Assembly: GCA_044433305.1 (NCBI GenBank)
Contig: JAWXTS010000073.1
Location: 1 to 8,091, forward strand
Reading direction: 5' to 3'
DNA from: JAWXTS01 sp044433305
GTDB taxonomy: Bacteria; Bacteroidota; Bacteroidia; Bacteroidales; Rikenellaceae
DNA: 8,091 nt
Below are positions 1 to 5,843 of this stretch, piece by piece. The number at the start of each line of letters is the position of its first letter. Position 1 is the first letter of the stretch. The translations under genes were made by a program, and so were the position numbers. Under the pieces are notes generated by a model. It saw nothing but the letters and a program-made list of their open reading frames with translations. It was not told the origin of the DNA and did no database searches.

Positions 1-28
1 AATTCTTCGTGAAAGACAAACCTTATAA
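1..28 (+). CDS. rpmC: 50S ribosomal protein L29, C-terminal end only
   Basis: Only the last eight codons and the stop are present (frame starting at base 2), reading ILRERQTL and then TAA at 26-28. The ILRER ending resembles the conserved C-terminus of L29 (TVLRER in many bacteria), and L29 normally lies directly upstream of S17 in the S10 operon. The gene continues off the left edge. L29 is a small helical protein of the large subunit near the exit of the peptide tunnel. The call depends on the ending motif and gene order, because so little of the protein is visible. Confidence 0.8.
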
Positions 29-40
29 TTTGTTAATGAA

Positions 41-295
41 ATGGAAAGAAATCTCAGAAAAGAAAGAATAGGGGTTGTCGTAAGTAACAAGATGGAGAAG
101 TCGATTACGGTAGCCGTTAAACGCAAGGTAAAACACCCAATTTACGGCAAGTTCGTAAATAAGACAACCAAGTTTGTTGCTCACGATGAAGTAAATGATA
201 CAAACCCAGGAGACACTGTAAGAATTATGGAGACTCGTCCGTTGAGCAAAACTAAGCGTTGGAGATTAGTAGAAATAATTGAAAGAGCTAAATAG
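41..295 (+). CDS. rpsQ: 30S ribosomal protein S17
   Basis: Full-length S17 (84 residues, the same length as the E. coli protein as I recall it). S17 is a primary 16S rRNA-binding protein of the small subunit with an OB fold. Clear family signatures are VVSNKMEKSITVAV near residues 13-26, VKHPIYGKF near 30-38, and the C-terminal RPLSKTKRW block near 66-74. The start follows the rpmC stop by 12 bases. An earlier ATG at 36 is in another frame. No Shine-Dalgarno sequence precedes the start; the leader is A/T-rich. The stop is two bases before rplN, so the two genes are probably translationally coupled. Confidence 0.98.
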   Translation: MERNLRKERIGVVVSNKMEKSITVAVKRKVKHPIYGKFVNKTTKFVAHDEVNDTNPGDTVRIMETRPLSKTKRWRLVEIIERAK

Positions 296-297
296 TT

Positions 298-663
298 ATG
301 ATACAACAAGAGAGTAGATTGGTAGTAGCCGACAACAGTGGAGCAAAGGAAGTACTTTGTATTCGCGTGTTGGGCGGTACCGGTAGACGCTATGCTTCTA
401 TCGGCGATAAAATAGTTGTTACTGTTAAAAGTGCTTCGTCATCAGGTGATGTTAAGAAAGGAACTGTTTCGAAGGCTGTGGTAGTGAGAACTAAGAAAGA
501 AATCCGTCGCAGCAACGGTTCATACATCCGTTTTGACGACAATGCAGTAGTTCTTCTAAATAATCAAGGTGAGATGCGTGGAACTCGTATCTTTGGCCCT
601 GTTGCCAGAGAGTTGCGTGATTCATTCATGAAAATTATCTCACTAGCACCTGAAGTGTTGTAA
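298..663 (+). CDS. rplN: 50S ribosomal protein L14
   Basis: L14, 121 residues (about 122-123 in most bacteria). It is a beta-barrel protein of the large subunit that contacts 23S rRNA and forms part of an intersubunit bridge. It begins MIQQESRL and contains VADNSGAKEVLCIRVLGG (about 10-27), KAVVVRTKKEIRR (about 59-71), IRFDDNAVVLLN (about 77-88) and the C-terminal GTRIFGPVARELR...FMKIISLAPEVL, all hallmarks of the family. The start is two bases after the rpsQ stop with no Shine-Dalgarno motif, so it is likely reached by coupled translation. It is the first gene of the classical spc operon, but I see no promoter or terminator separating it from rpsQ. Confidence 0.99.
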   Translation: MIQQESRLVVADNSGAKEVLCIRVLGGTGRRYASIGDKIVVTVKSASSSGDVKKGTVSKAVVVRTKKEIRRSNGSYIRFDDNAVVLLNNQGEMRGTRIFGPVARELRDSFMKIISLAPEVL

Positions 664-680
664 TTAAAAAACAAGAAAGA

Positions 681-1001
681 ATGTCAGTTAAATTACATAT
701 CAAAAAAGGCGACACAGTCTATGTAAACGCAGGCGACAACGCAGGACAACAAGGCAAAGTACTTGAGGTTCTAGTTGAGAAACAACGCGCCATCGTAGAG
801 GGTGTAAACTTAGTATCAAAGCATACTAAGCCAAACGCTAAGAACCCACAGGGTGGTATCGTTAAGCAAGAGGCTGCGATACATATTTCAAACTTACAGC
901 CTATTGACCCAAAAAGCGGTAAACCAACACGTATTGGTCGCAAAGAGTCAAATGGTAAACTAGTGCGTTTCGCAAAAAAATCTGGAGAGGAGCTTAAATA
1001 A
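681..1001 (+). CDS. rplX: 50S ribosomal protein L24
   Basis: L24, 106 residues (E. coli 104). It is an early assembly protein that binds the 5' end of 23S rRNA and sits near the tunnel exit. The N-terminal KOW motif is clear: IKKGDTVYVNAGDNAGQQGKV at about residues 7-27, followed by VEGVNLVSKHTKP (about 39-51) and NPQGGIVKQEAAIHISNL (about 55-72). The 17-base gap after rplN is A-rich and has no Shine-Dalgarno sequence. The stop codon shares one base with the rplE start (TAATG). The last codons (encoding GEEL) also carry the purine-rich sequence that acts as the ribosome binding site of rplE. Confidence 0.98.
   Translation: MSVKLHIKKGDTVYVNAGDNAGQQGKVLEVLVEKQRAIVEGVNLVSKHTKPNAKNPQGGIVKQEAAIHISNLQPIDPKSGKPTRIGRKESNGKLVRFAKKSGEELK
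988..992 (+). promoter_or_regulatory. Shine-Dalgarno-like site of rplE inside the rplX coding end
   Basis: AGGAG lies eight bases before the rplE ATG, within a longer purine run (984-992) that encodes the Gly-Glu-Glu codons of the L24 C-terminus. It has canonical position and composition, yet most genes here have none, so it may be a by-product of the protein sequence rather than a selected signal. Start choice for rplE is secured independently by the TAATG overlap and by family length. Confidence 0.5.
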
Positions 1002-1561
1002 TGGCAGCACACGTACCTACACTTAAGACACAGTACAAAGAGCAGATCGTTCCTGTACTTATGAAGGAGTTTGGCTACAAAAGCATCATGCAAGTACCAA
1101 AACTTCAGAAAATTGTTATCAACGAGGGTCTAGGCCAAGCCGTTGCAGACAAGAAACTAATAGAGATTGCCCAAGCAGAGCTTACAACGATCACTGGTCA
1201 GAAAGCAGTTATGACTAAATCACGTAAGGATATCTCAAACTTCAAACTTCGTAAAGGCATGCCTATCGGTGTTCGCGTTACACTACGTAACGAAAACATG
1301 TACGAGTTTATGGAGCGTTTGGTTGCAGTTGCATTGCCACGTATCCGTGACTTCAAAGGTATCAACGATAAGTTTGATGGTCGCGGTAACTACACTCTAG
1401 GTATTACAGAGCAAATCATCTTCCCAGAGATTGACATCGACAAGATTTCAAAGATTTTGGGTATGGAGATTACATTTGTAACATCTGCAGCTACGGACGA
1501 AGAGGCTTATGCACTACTTCGTGAGTTTGGATTACCATTTAAAAACGCAAAAAAGCACTAG
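1001..1561 (+). CDS. rplE: 50S ribosomal protein L5
   Basis: L5, 186 residues (about 179 in E. coli; the extra length is at the N-terminus). L5 binds 5S rRNA together with L18 and L25-type proteins in the central protuberance and contacts P-site tRNA. Family blocks are visible: MQVPKLQKIVINEGLGQAV (about 30-48), the TGQKAVMTKSRKDISNFKLRKGMPIGVRVTLR run (about 65-96), LPRIRDFKGI (about 112-121) and the C-terminal region with ITFVTSAATDEEAYALLREFGLPF (about 157-180). The ATG overlaps the rplX stop by one base, so translation is probably coupled. In E. coli the mRNA around this start is the S8 repressor target; no matching hairpin is seen here. Confidence 0.98.
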   Translation: MAAHVPTLKTQYKEQIVPVLMKEFGYKSIMQVPKLQKIVINEGLGQAVADKKLIEIAQAELTTITGQKAVMTKSRKDISNFKLRKGMPIGVRVTLRNENMYEFMERLVAVALPRIRDFKGINDKFDGRGNYTLGITEQIIFPEIDIDKISKILGMEITFVTSAATDEEAYALLREFGLPFKNAKKH

Positions 1562-1564
1562 ATC

Positions 1565-1834
1565 ATGGCAAAAGAGTCAATGAAAGCACGCGAGGCTAAA
1601 CGCCAAGCGCTTGTAGATAGATATGCCGCTAAACGCGCTGCTCTTAAAGAGGCAGGAGATTACGAAGGACTAGCAAAATTGCCACGTAACTCAAACCCTA
1701 TACGTTTGCACAACCGTTGCCAACTTACAGGTCGCCCAAGAGGATATATGCGTCAATTCGGTATTAGCCGTATTCAATTCAGAGAAATGGTCTCTAATGG
1801 CCTAGTACCTGGAGTGAAGAAAGCTAGCTGGTAG
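1565..1834 (+). CDS. rpsN: 30S ribosomal protein S14, zinc-independent form
   Basis: S14, 89 residues, a late-assembling protein of the 30S head. It carries the family motif NRCQLTGRPRGYMRQFGISRIQFREM (about 50-75) and ends in the conserved GLVPGVKKASW. The paired CxxC motifs of the short zinc-ribbon type (about 61 residues) are absent: only one cysteine is present, in NRCQL. This is therefore the longer C-minus type. The N-terminal half is a lysine/arginine/alanine-rich helix. The start is three bases after the rplE stop with no Shine-Dalgarno sequence. After its stop the packed operon opens into the 112-base gap holding the S8-like hairpin. Confidence 0.98.
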   Translation: MAKESMKAREAKRQALVDRYAAKRAALKEAGDYEGLAKLPRNSNPIRLHNRCQLTGRPRGYMRQFGISRIQFREMVSNGLVPGVKKASW

Positions 1835-1843
1835 AGAAAATAC

Positions 1844-1908
1844 GAATCGTCAGTTGAAGTGTCGCTATGCTTCCAATATATAATAGTGGCATACTCAATC
1901 GACGATTC
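1844..1908 (+). promoter_or_regulatory. Candidate S8-binding mRNA hairpin upstream of rpsH
   Basis: What is seen: the arms 1844-1851 and 1901-1908 are a perfect 8-bp inverted repeat (GAATCGTC/GACGATTC). After one A-C mismatch come four pairs (1853-1856 with 1896-1899), a bulged A1857, pairs A1858-U1895 and G1859-C1894, unpaired U1892 and A1893, then nine pairs (1860-1868 with 1883-1891, including two G-U) closing a 14-base loop (1869-1882). What is known: S8 recognises, in E. coli 16S helix 21, A595 A596 G597 U598 opposite A640 U641 A642 C643 U644, with A596-U644, G597-C643 and U598-A640 paired. Here A1857-U1860 and A1891-U1895 give the same bases in the same arrangement. Inference: the RNA mimics the rRNA site, letting surplus S8 repress its own gene and those downstream. 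I assigned the pairing by hand; no folding or covariation test was run. Alternatives are an attenuator or an mRNA processing site. Confidence 0.75.
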
Positions 1909-1946
1909 AGTATATATTTTTAATTAACCAATTAATAAAAAATTCC

Positions 1947-2345
1947 ATGACAGATCCAATTTCGGATTTTCTAACGAGAATTAGAAATGCGGTGAAAGCC
2001 AACCACAAGGTGGTTGAAGCTCCCGCGTCAAAAATCAAACTAGAGATTGCAAAAATCTTGTTTGAGCAAGGCTATATCCTAGCCTACAAACTAGTAGAGG
2101 GCGAGAATGGCCACCCTACAATTAAACTTGCATTAAAGTACAATGCTCAACTTAAGTGCAGTGCTATCAAAGGCCTACGTCGCGTTAGCCGTCCAGGTTT
2201 GCGTCGTTACGCTGGTGCAACAGAGATGCCACGCGTACTTAACGGTCTAGGTATCGCTATCGTTTCTACATCGAAAGGTGTTATGACAGGCAAGCAGGCT
2301 ACTGCTGCTAACGTCGGAGGCGAGGTATTGTGTTATGTTTATTAA
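1947..2345 (+). CDS. rpsH: 30S ribosomal protein S8
   Basis: S8, 132 residues (about 130 in E. coli). It is a primary 16S rRNA-binding protein that binds helix 21 in the central domain and, in E. coli, represses the spc operon by binding a mimic of that helix in the mRNA. It begins with the typical TDPISDFLTRIRNA, has KLEIAKILFEQGYI (about 31-44), RVSRPGLRRYAG (about 79-90), and the rRNA-binding C-terminal signature GIAIVSTSKGVMTGKQATAANVGGEVLCYVY. It is the first gene after the largest gap in the window. Its 38-base leader between the hairpin and the ATG is almost entirely A/T and has no Shine-Dalgarno motif. Autoregulation through the upstream hairpin is inferred. Confidence 0.99.
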   Translation: MTDPISDFLTRIRNAVKANHKVVEAPASKIKLEIAKILFEQGYILAYKLVEGENGHPTIKLALKYNAQLKCSAIKGLRRVSRPGLRRYAGATEMPRVLNGLGIAIVSTSKGVMTGKQATAANVGGEVLCYVY

Positions 2346-2363
2346 TCGATAAAGAGATATAAA

Positions 2364-2921
2364 ATGTCACGAATAGGAAAATTGCCTGTAAACTTGCCAG
2401 CCGGAGTAACGGTAACAATATCTGAGGATAACGTGGTAAGCGTTAAAGGACCTCTTGGCAGCCTTTCACAAAAGGTTGATTCTGATCTTACAATCAAGAT
2501 AGAGGGATCTGAGCTCGTTGTTGAGCGTCCAACAAACCAACCACGCCACCGCTCAATGCACGGTCTATACCGCTCATTGATCAACAATATGGTAGTTGGA
2601 GTTTCAAAAGGATACGAAATCAAACAAGAGCTAGTAGGTGTTGGATACAAAGCAGAGGTTAAAGGTCAGATTCTAGAAATGAGTCTTGGCTACTCTCACG
2701 ATACATATATCATGCTTCCAGAGGAGGTTAAGGTAACAGCCGTAACTGAGAAAAAAGGAAACCCAATAGTAACACTTACCAGTGCAGATAAACAACTTGT
2801 AGGCCAGGTAGCAGCAAAGATTCGCTCATTGCGTAAACCTGAACCATACAAAGGAAAAGGTATTAAATTTGTTGGCGAGCAACTTCGTCGCAAAGCTGGT
2901 AAATCTGCAAACGCTAAATAG
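2364..2921 (+). CDS. rplF: 50S ribosomal protein L6
   Basis: L6, 185 residues (about 177 in E. coli). It binds 23S rRNA near the sarcin-ricin loop and the factor-binding site. The start MSRIGKLPVNLPAGV is canonical. Two similar alpha/beta domains follow, the first about residues 1-80 and the second about 83-175. The second contains GVGYKAEVKGQILEMSLGYSH and ends in the family motif RKPEPYKGKGIKFVGEQLRRKAGK. The gap from rpsH is 18 bases and contains a weak purine stretch (AAAGAGA) but no clear Shine-Dalgarno sequence. Confidence 0.98.
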   Translation: MSRIGKLPVNLPAGVTVTISEDNVVSVKGPLGSLSQKVDSDLTIKIEGSELVVERPTNQPRHRSMHGLYRSLINNMVVGVSKGYEIKQELVGVGYKAEVKGQILEMSLGYSHDTYIMLPEEVKVTAVTEKKGNPIVTLTSADKQLVGQVAAKIRSLRKPEPYKGKGIKFVGEQLRRKAGKSANAK

Positions 2922-2936
2922 TAAAAACGTACAACT

Positions 2937-3299
2937 ATGTCATTGAACAATATAGAAAGAAGATTGAGGATTAAAAGACGCGTGCGCAAAATCGTTAGCG
3001 GCACAGCAGTTAAACCTCGTATGTCTGTATTCAGAAGCAACAAACAGATTTCTGTACAGCTTATAGATGATATTCAGGGCGTTACTTTAGCGTCTGCATC
3101 ATCAATGGATAAGGCTATTGTTGAACAATCAGCAGGTCTTACAAAGAAAGAGGTAGCAGCCCTAGTAGGTAAGCTAGCCGCAACAAACGCATTGGCAAAA
3201 GGAATCGAGTATGTGTCATTTGACCGTAACGGTTACCTTTACCACGGACGAGTACAAATGTTAGCCGACGCTGCCCGCGAAGGTGGTCTTAAATTCTAA
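2937..3299 (+). CDS. rplR: 50S ribosomal protein L18
   Basis: L18, 120 residues (about 117 in E. coli). It binds 5S rRNA and with L5 anchors it in the central protuberance. The N-terminal tail is arginine/lysine-rich (ERRLRIKRRVRKIVSGT, about 7-23), followed by KPRMSVFRSNKQISVQLIDD (about 26-45) and the C-terminal FDRNGYLYHGRVQMLADAAREGGLKF, which is diagnostic for the family. It starts 15 bases after rplF with no Shine-Dalgarno motif and is followed by rpsE after five bases. Confidence 0.98.
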   Translation: MSLNNIERRLRIKRRVRKIVSGTAVKPRMSVFRSNKQISVQLIDDIQGVTLASASSMDKAIVEQSAGLTKKEVAALVGKLAATNALAKGIEYVSFDRNGYLYHGRVQMLADAAREGGLKF

Positions 3300-3304
3300 A
3301 GATT

Positions 3305-3823
3305 ATGGCAAACAGCAACGTAAAGAAAGTAAGAACAAGCGATCTAGAATTGAAAGATCGTCTTGTAAGCATACAGAGAGTTACCAAAGTTACTAAAGGT
3401 GGTAGAACATTCAGTTTCTCAGCTATCGTAGTAGTAGGTAACGAGAATGGTGTTGTAGGCTACGGTTTGGGTAAGGCCAGCGAGGTTGCCACAGCCATAG
3501 CTAAAGGTGTCGAAGATGCCAAAAAGAACCTAATTAAGATTCCAGTTCTACACGGAACAATTCCTCACAAACAAGAGGCGCGTTACAGCGGTTCTCTAGT
3601 GATGATACGTCCAGCCGCTCCTGGTACAGGAGTTATCGCTGGTGGTGCGATGCGTGCGGTTCTTGAGAGCGTTGGAGTTAAAAACGTTTTGGCAAAGAGT
3701 AAAGGTTCATCGAACCCACACAACCTTGTTAAAGCGACAATTAGTGCTCTAACCGAATTGCGTGACGCTTATACAGTAGCGCAGGTTCGTGGTATCGCAA
3801 TGAATAAAGTGTTTAACGGATAA
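3305..3823 (+). CDS. rpsE: 30S ribosomal protein S5
   Basis: S5, 172 residues (about 167 in E. coli). It lies at the mRNA entry side of the small subunit and influences decoding accuracy. An N-terminal double-stranded RNA-binding-like domain (about 14-80) contains VTKVTKGGRTFSFSAIVVVGN and GVVGYGLGKASEVATAIAKG. The C-terminal domain (about 90-165) contains AAPGTGVIAGGAMRAVLESVGVKNVLAKSKGSSNPHN, a strong family signature. It starts five bases after rplR without a Shine-Dalgarno motif. The N-terminal loop that carries spectinomycin-resistance changes in other bacteria looks normal (KVTKGGRTF). Confidence 0.98.
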   Translation: MANSNVKKVRTSDLELKDRLVSIQRVTKVTKGGRTFSFSAIVVVGNENGVVGYGLGKASEVATAIAKGVEDAKKNLIKIPVLHGTIPHKQEARYSGSLVMIRPAAPGTGVIAGGAMRAVLESVGVKNVLAKSKGSSNPHNLVKATISALTELRDAYTVAQVRGIAMNKVFNG

Positions 3824-3835
3824 AAATTAGCGTTA

Positions 3836-4018
3836 ATGGCAAAATTGAATATCACGCAGGTTAAAAGCCGTATCGGCGCAACTGAAAGACAAAAACTTAA
3901 TCTTAGTGCACTAGGTTTGCGTAAAATCAACCAAACAGTGCAGCACGAGGATTCACCAATCATTCTAGGAATGCTAGCAAAGGTGAAACACCTAGTTAAG
4001 ATTGAAGAGGTAAAATAG
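3836..4018 (+). CDS. rpmD: 50S ribosomal protein L30
   Basis: L30, 60 residues (59 in E. coli), a small alpha/beta protein of the large subunit. The family pattern is clear: an N-terminal strand LNITQVKSRIG, then the helix region TERQKLNLSALGLRKINQTVQHEDSPIILGMLAKVKHLVKIEEV. The gap from rpsE is 12 bases and to rplO 27 bases. No Shine-Dalgarno sequence is visible. L30 is absent from some bacteria; here it is intact and in its usual place between rpsE and rplO. Confidence 0.97.
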   Translation: MAKLNITQVKSRIGATERQKLNLSALGLRKINQTVQHEDSPIILGMLAKVKHLVKIEEVK

Positions 4019-4045
4019 TATTAAGCTAATAATAGATTTAAGACG

Positions 4046-4492
4046 ATGAATCTAAGCAATTTAAGTCCCGCAAAAGGGTCTACACATCACGAGAAGAGAA
4101 TTGGACGCGGACAAGGTTCAGGCCACGGTGGTACATCAACACGTGGACACAAAGGAGCACAGTCACGTTCAGGTTACTCTCACAAGTTGGGTTTTGAGGG
4201 AGGTCAGATGCCACTTCAACGCCGTCTACCAAAATTTGGTTTCAAGAACCACAAACGCGTAGAGTACAAAGGTATAAACTTGTCAACACTAGAAGAGCTA
4301 GCAGTTAAAAACTCTTTGAGCGTTGTAACCGTAGATACACTTATTGAAGCAGGTTTTATTTCAAAAACTGCCAAGGTTAAAATTCTAGGTAACGGAACTC
4401 TTTCTGTTGCACTGGATGTAACTGCACACGCTTTCTCAAAAAGCGCAGTTGCAGCAATCGAGGCAGCACAGGGAAAAACCACAAAACTGTAA
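4046..4492 (+). CDS. rplO: 50S ribosomal protein L15
   Basis: L15, 148 residues (144 in E. coli), a late assembly protein of the large subunit. The glycine-rich, basic extended N-terminal arm that threads into 23S rRNA is obvious (RIGRGQGSGHGGTSTRGHKGAQSRSGYSHKLGFEGGQMPLQRRLPKFGF, about 18-66). It is followed by a globular domain ending with HAFSKSAVAAIEAAQG. The 27-base leader is A/T-rich with no Shine-Dalgarno motif. The gene ends five bases before secY, the gene order seen in most bacteria. Confidence 0.98.
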   Translation: MNLSNLSPAKGSTHHEKRIGRGQGSGHGGTSTRGHKGAQSRSGYSHKLGFEGGQMPLQRRLPKFGFKNHKRVEYKGINLSTLEELAVKNSLSVVTVDTLIEAGFISKTAKVKILGNGTLSVALDVTAHAFSKSAVAAIEAAQGKTTKL

Positions 4493-4497
4493 TCTAA

Positions 4498-5823
4498 ATG
4501 AAAAAACTAATCGAAACTATTAAGAATATTTACAAGATAGAGGAGTTGCGTAACCGCCTTCTTTATACTTGTGGCCTTATTCTTATATACAGGCTGGGTA
4601 GCTTTGTAGTGATACCAGGTATCAACCCAGAAGCACTATCAGCTCTAGAGTCACAGGTTAGTGGAAACGGATTGTTAGGCTTGCTAAACATCTTCTCAGG
4701 AGGAGCGTTTGGCAATGCCTCAATTTTTGCTCTAGGAATCATGCCTTACATTTCTGCATCTATCGTAATACAGTTGCTAGGAATGGTAGTGCCTCATTTC
4801 CAAAAGATGCAAAAAGAGGGAGAGAGCGGTCGCCGCAAGCTCAATCAATGGACACGTTATCTGACCATTATCGTATTGTTGCTTCAAGGTCCTGCTTATT
4901 TGACCAATCTAAATGCACAACTAATCCCAGAAGCATTTGTTATGGGAAATGGAATCTTGTTCCAAATTAGCGCAACTATCGTGCTAATCGCAGGAACAAT
5001 GTTCGTTATGTGGTTAGGCGAAAAAATTACAGACAAAGGTATAGGCAACGGAGTATCACTTATCATCATGATCGGTATCATAGCACGTCTACCTCACGCA
5101 TTGCTTGCAGAGGTTAACTCACGCTTTGCAGACCAAACAGGTGGACTAGTGATGTTGGTAGCAGAGCTTGTTGTATGGTTCTTGATTATCGGAGCGACTA
5201 TCGCTTTGGTTCAGGCCGTACGTAAGATTCCTGCACAGTATGCAAAAAGAATCGTAGGTAATAAACAATATGGCGGTGTGCGTCAGTATATACCTTTGAA
5301 GATTAATGCAGCTGGCGTTATGCCAATCATCTTTGCTCAGGCACTTATGTTTGTGCCAATGTTCTTAGGTCGCTTCGAGTTTACACAATCGTTTGCGGCA
5401 GCGTTTGCGGATTATACTGGTTTCTGGTATAACTTCACATTCGGATTGTTGGTAATCATCTTTACGTATTTCTATACGGCGATTACCGTGAACCCCAACA
5501 TGATGGCGGACGAGTTGAAACGCAACGGTGGATTTATCCCTGGCGTTAAACCTGGTTCGAAGACAGTCGAGTTCCTCGATACCATCATGACAAGAATCAC
5601 CCTTCCAGGCTCAATCTTCTTGGCTTTGGTGGCAATTTTGCCTTCCTTCGCTATGAAACTAGGAGTTAATAGTCAATTTGCGTTGTTCTTTGGTGGAACA
5701 TCACTATTGATTTTGGTCGGTGTCGTTCTTGACACTCTTCAGCAGATTGAAAGTTACCTTTTGTTGCGTCGTTATGACGGCCTTATGAAAACAGGTCGCC
5801 TACAAGGACGTAGTGGAATGTAA
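4498..5823 (+). CDS. secY: Protein translocase channel subunit SecY
   Basis: SecY, 441 residues (443 in E. coli), the pore-forming subunit of the SecYEG translocon in the inner membrane. Ten hydrophobic segments fit the family: about 19-38, 76-98, 120-137, 153-173, 183-203, 217-240, 271-291, 311-330, 368-388 and 396-413. The plug region follows segment 1 (about 60-75, LLGLLNIFSGGAFGNASI). The cytosolic loop before segment 7 has AQYAKRIVG...YIPLKINAAGVMPIIFA. The loop after segment 8 has NPNMMADELKRNGGFIPGVKPG; both loops contact SecA and the ribosome. The C-terminus is basic. It begins five bases after rplO with no Shine-Dalgarno sequence, so it probably depends on coupling. Confidence 0.98.
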   Translation: MKKLIETIKNIYKIEELRNRLLYTCGLILIYRLGSFVVIPGINPEALSALESQVSGNGLLGLLNIFSGGAFGNASIFALGIMPYISASIVIQLLGMVVPHFQKMQKEGESGRRKLNQWTRYLTIIVLLLQGPAYLTNLNAQLIPEAFVMGNGILFQISATIVLIAGTMFVMWLGEKITDKGIGNGVSLIIMIGIIARLPHALLAEVNSRFADQTGGLVMLVAELVVWFLIIGATIALVQAVRKIPAQYAKRIVGNKQYGGVRQYIPLKINAAGVMPIIFAQALMFVPMFLGRFEFTQSFAAAFADYTGFWYNFTFGLLVIIFTYFYTAITVNPNMMADELKRNGGFIPGVKPGSKTVEFLDTIMTRITLPGSIFLALVAILPSFAMKLGVNSQFALFFGGTSLLILVGVVLDTLQQIESYLLLRRYDGLMKTGRLQGRSGM

Positions 5824-5830
5824 TCTTACC

Positions 5831-5836
5831 AAGGAG
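5831..5836 (+). promoter_or_regulatory. Shine-Dalgarno sequence of map
   Basis: AAGGAG in the secY-map gap, seven bases before the map ATG. It is textbook in sequence and spacing and lies outside coding sequence, unlike the one before rplE. Most of the other genes in the window lack any such motif. It supports the ATG at 5844 as the map start. Confidence 0.65.
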
Positions 5837-5843
5837 TTAATCA

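Noticed and set aside
719..1093. Long open frame on the minus strand across rplX and rplE, and similar antisense frames at 2342-2650, 2696-3043, 4216-4482 and 7270-7563.
   Set aside because: Each lies opposite a highly conserved ribosomal gene and its translation resembles no family I know. They are shadows of the real genes.
1854..1884. TTGAAG and TATAAT 19 bases apart, resembling a sigma-70 promoter before rpsH.
   Set aside because: Both boxes lie inside the hairpin, where the S8-core reading explains the bases. The spacing is long, and Bacteroidota housekeeping promoters use a different consensus (TTG and TAnnTTTG). It cannot be fully excluded without 5'-end mapping.
1875..1918. The loop bases AATATATA (1875-1882) are fully complementary to TATATATT (1911-1918) just past the hairpin, suggesting a pseudoknot.
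   Set aside because: Only two bases (1909-1910) would have to span a stem of about 23 pairs, which is sterically impossible with the hairpin fully formed. The pairing is all A-U in low-complexity sequence. A mutually exclusive alternative fold is possible but weak.
1844..1921. Reading the hairpin as a simple intrinsic terminator for rpsN.
   Set aside because: The T run is short and starts about eight bases after the stem, and the stem base is not GC-rich. Essential spc genes continue on the same strand straight after. A conditional attenuator remains possible.
4018..4032. Small inverted repeat TATTA/TAATA after rpmD.
   Set aside because: Five A-T pairs around a three-base loop in an A/T-rich leader is expected by chance and too weak to act as a signal.
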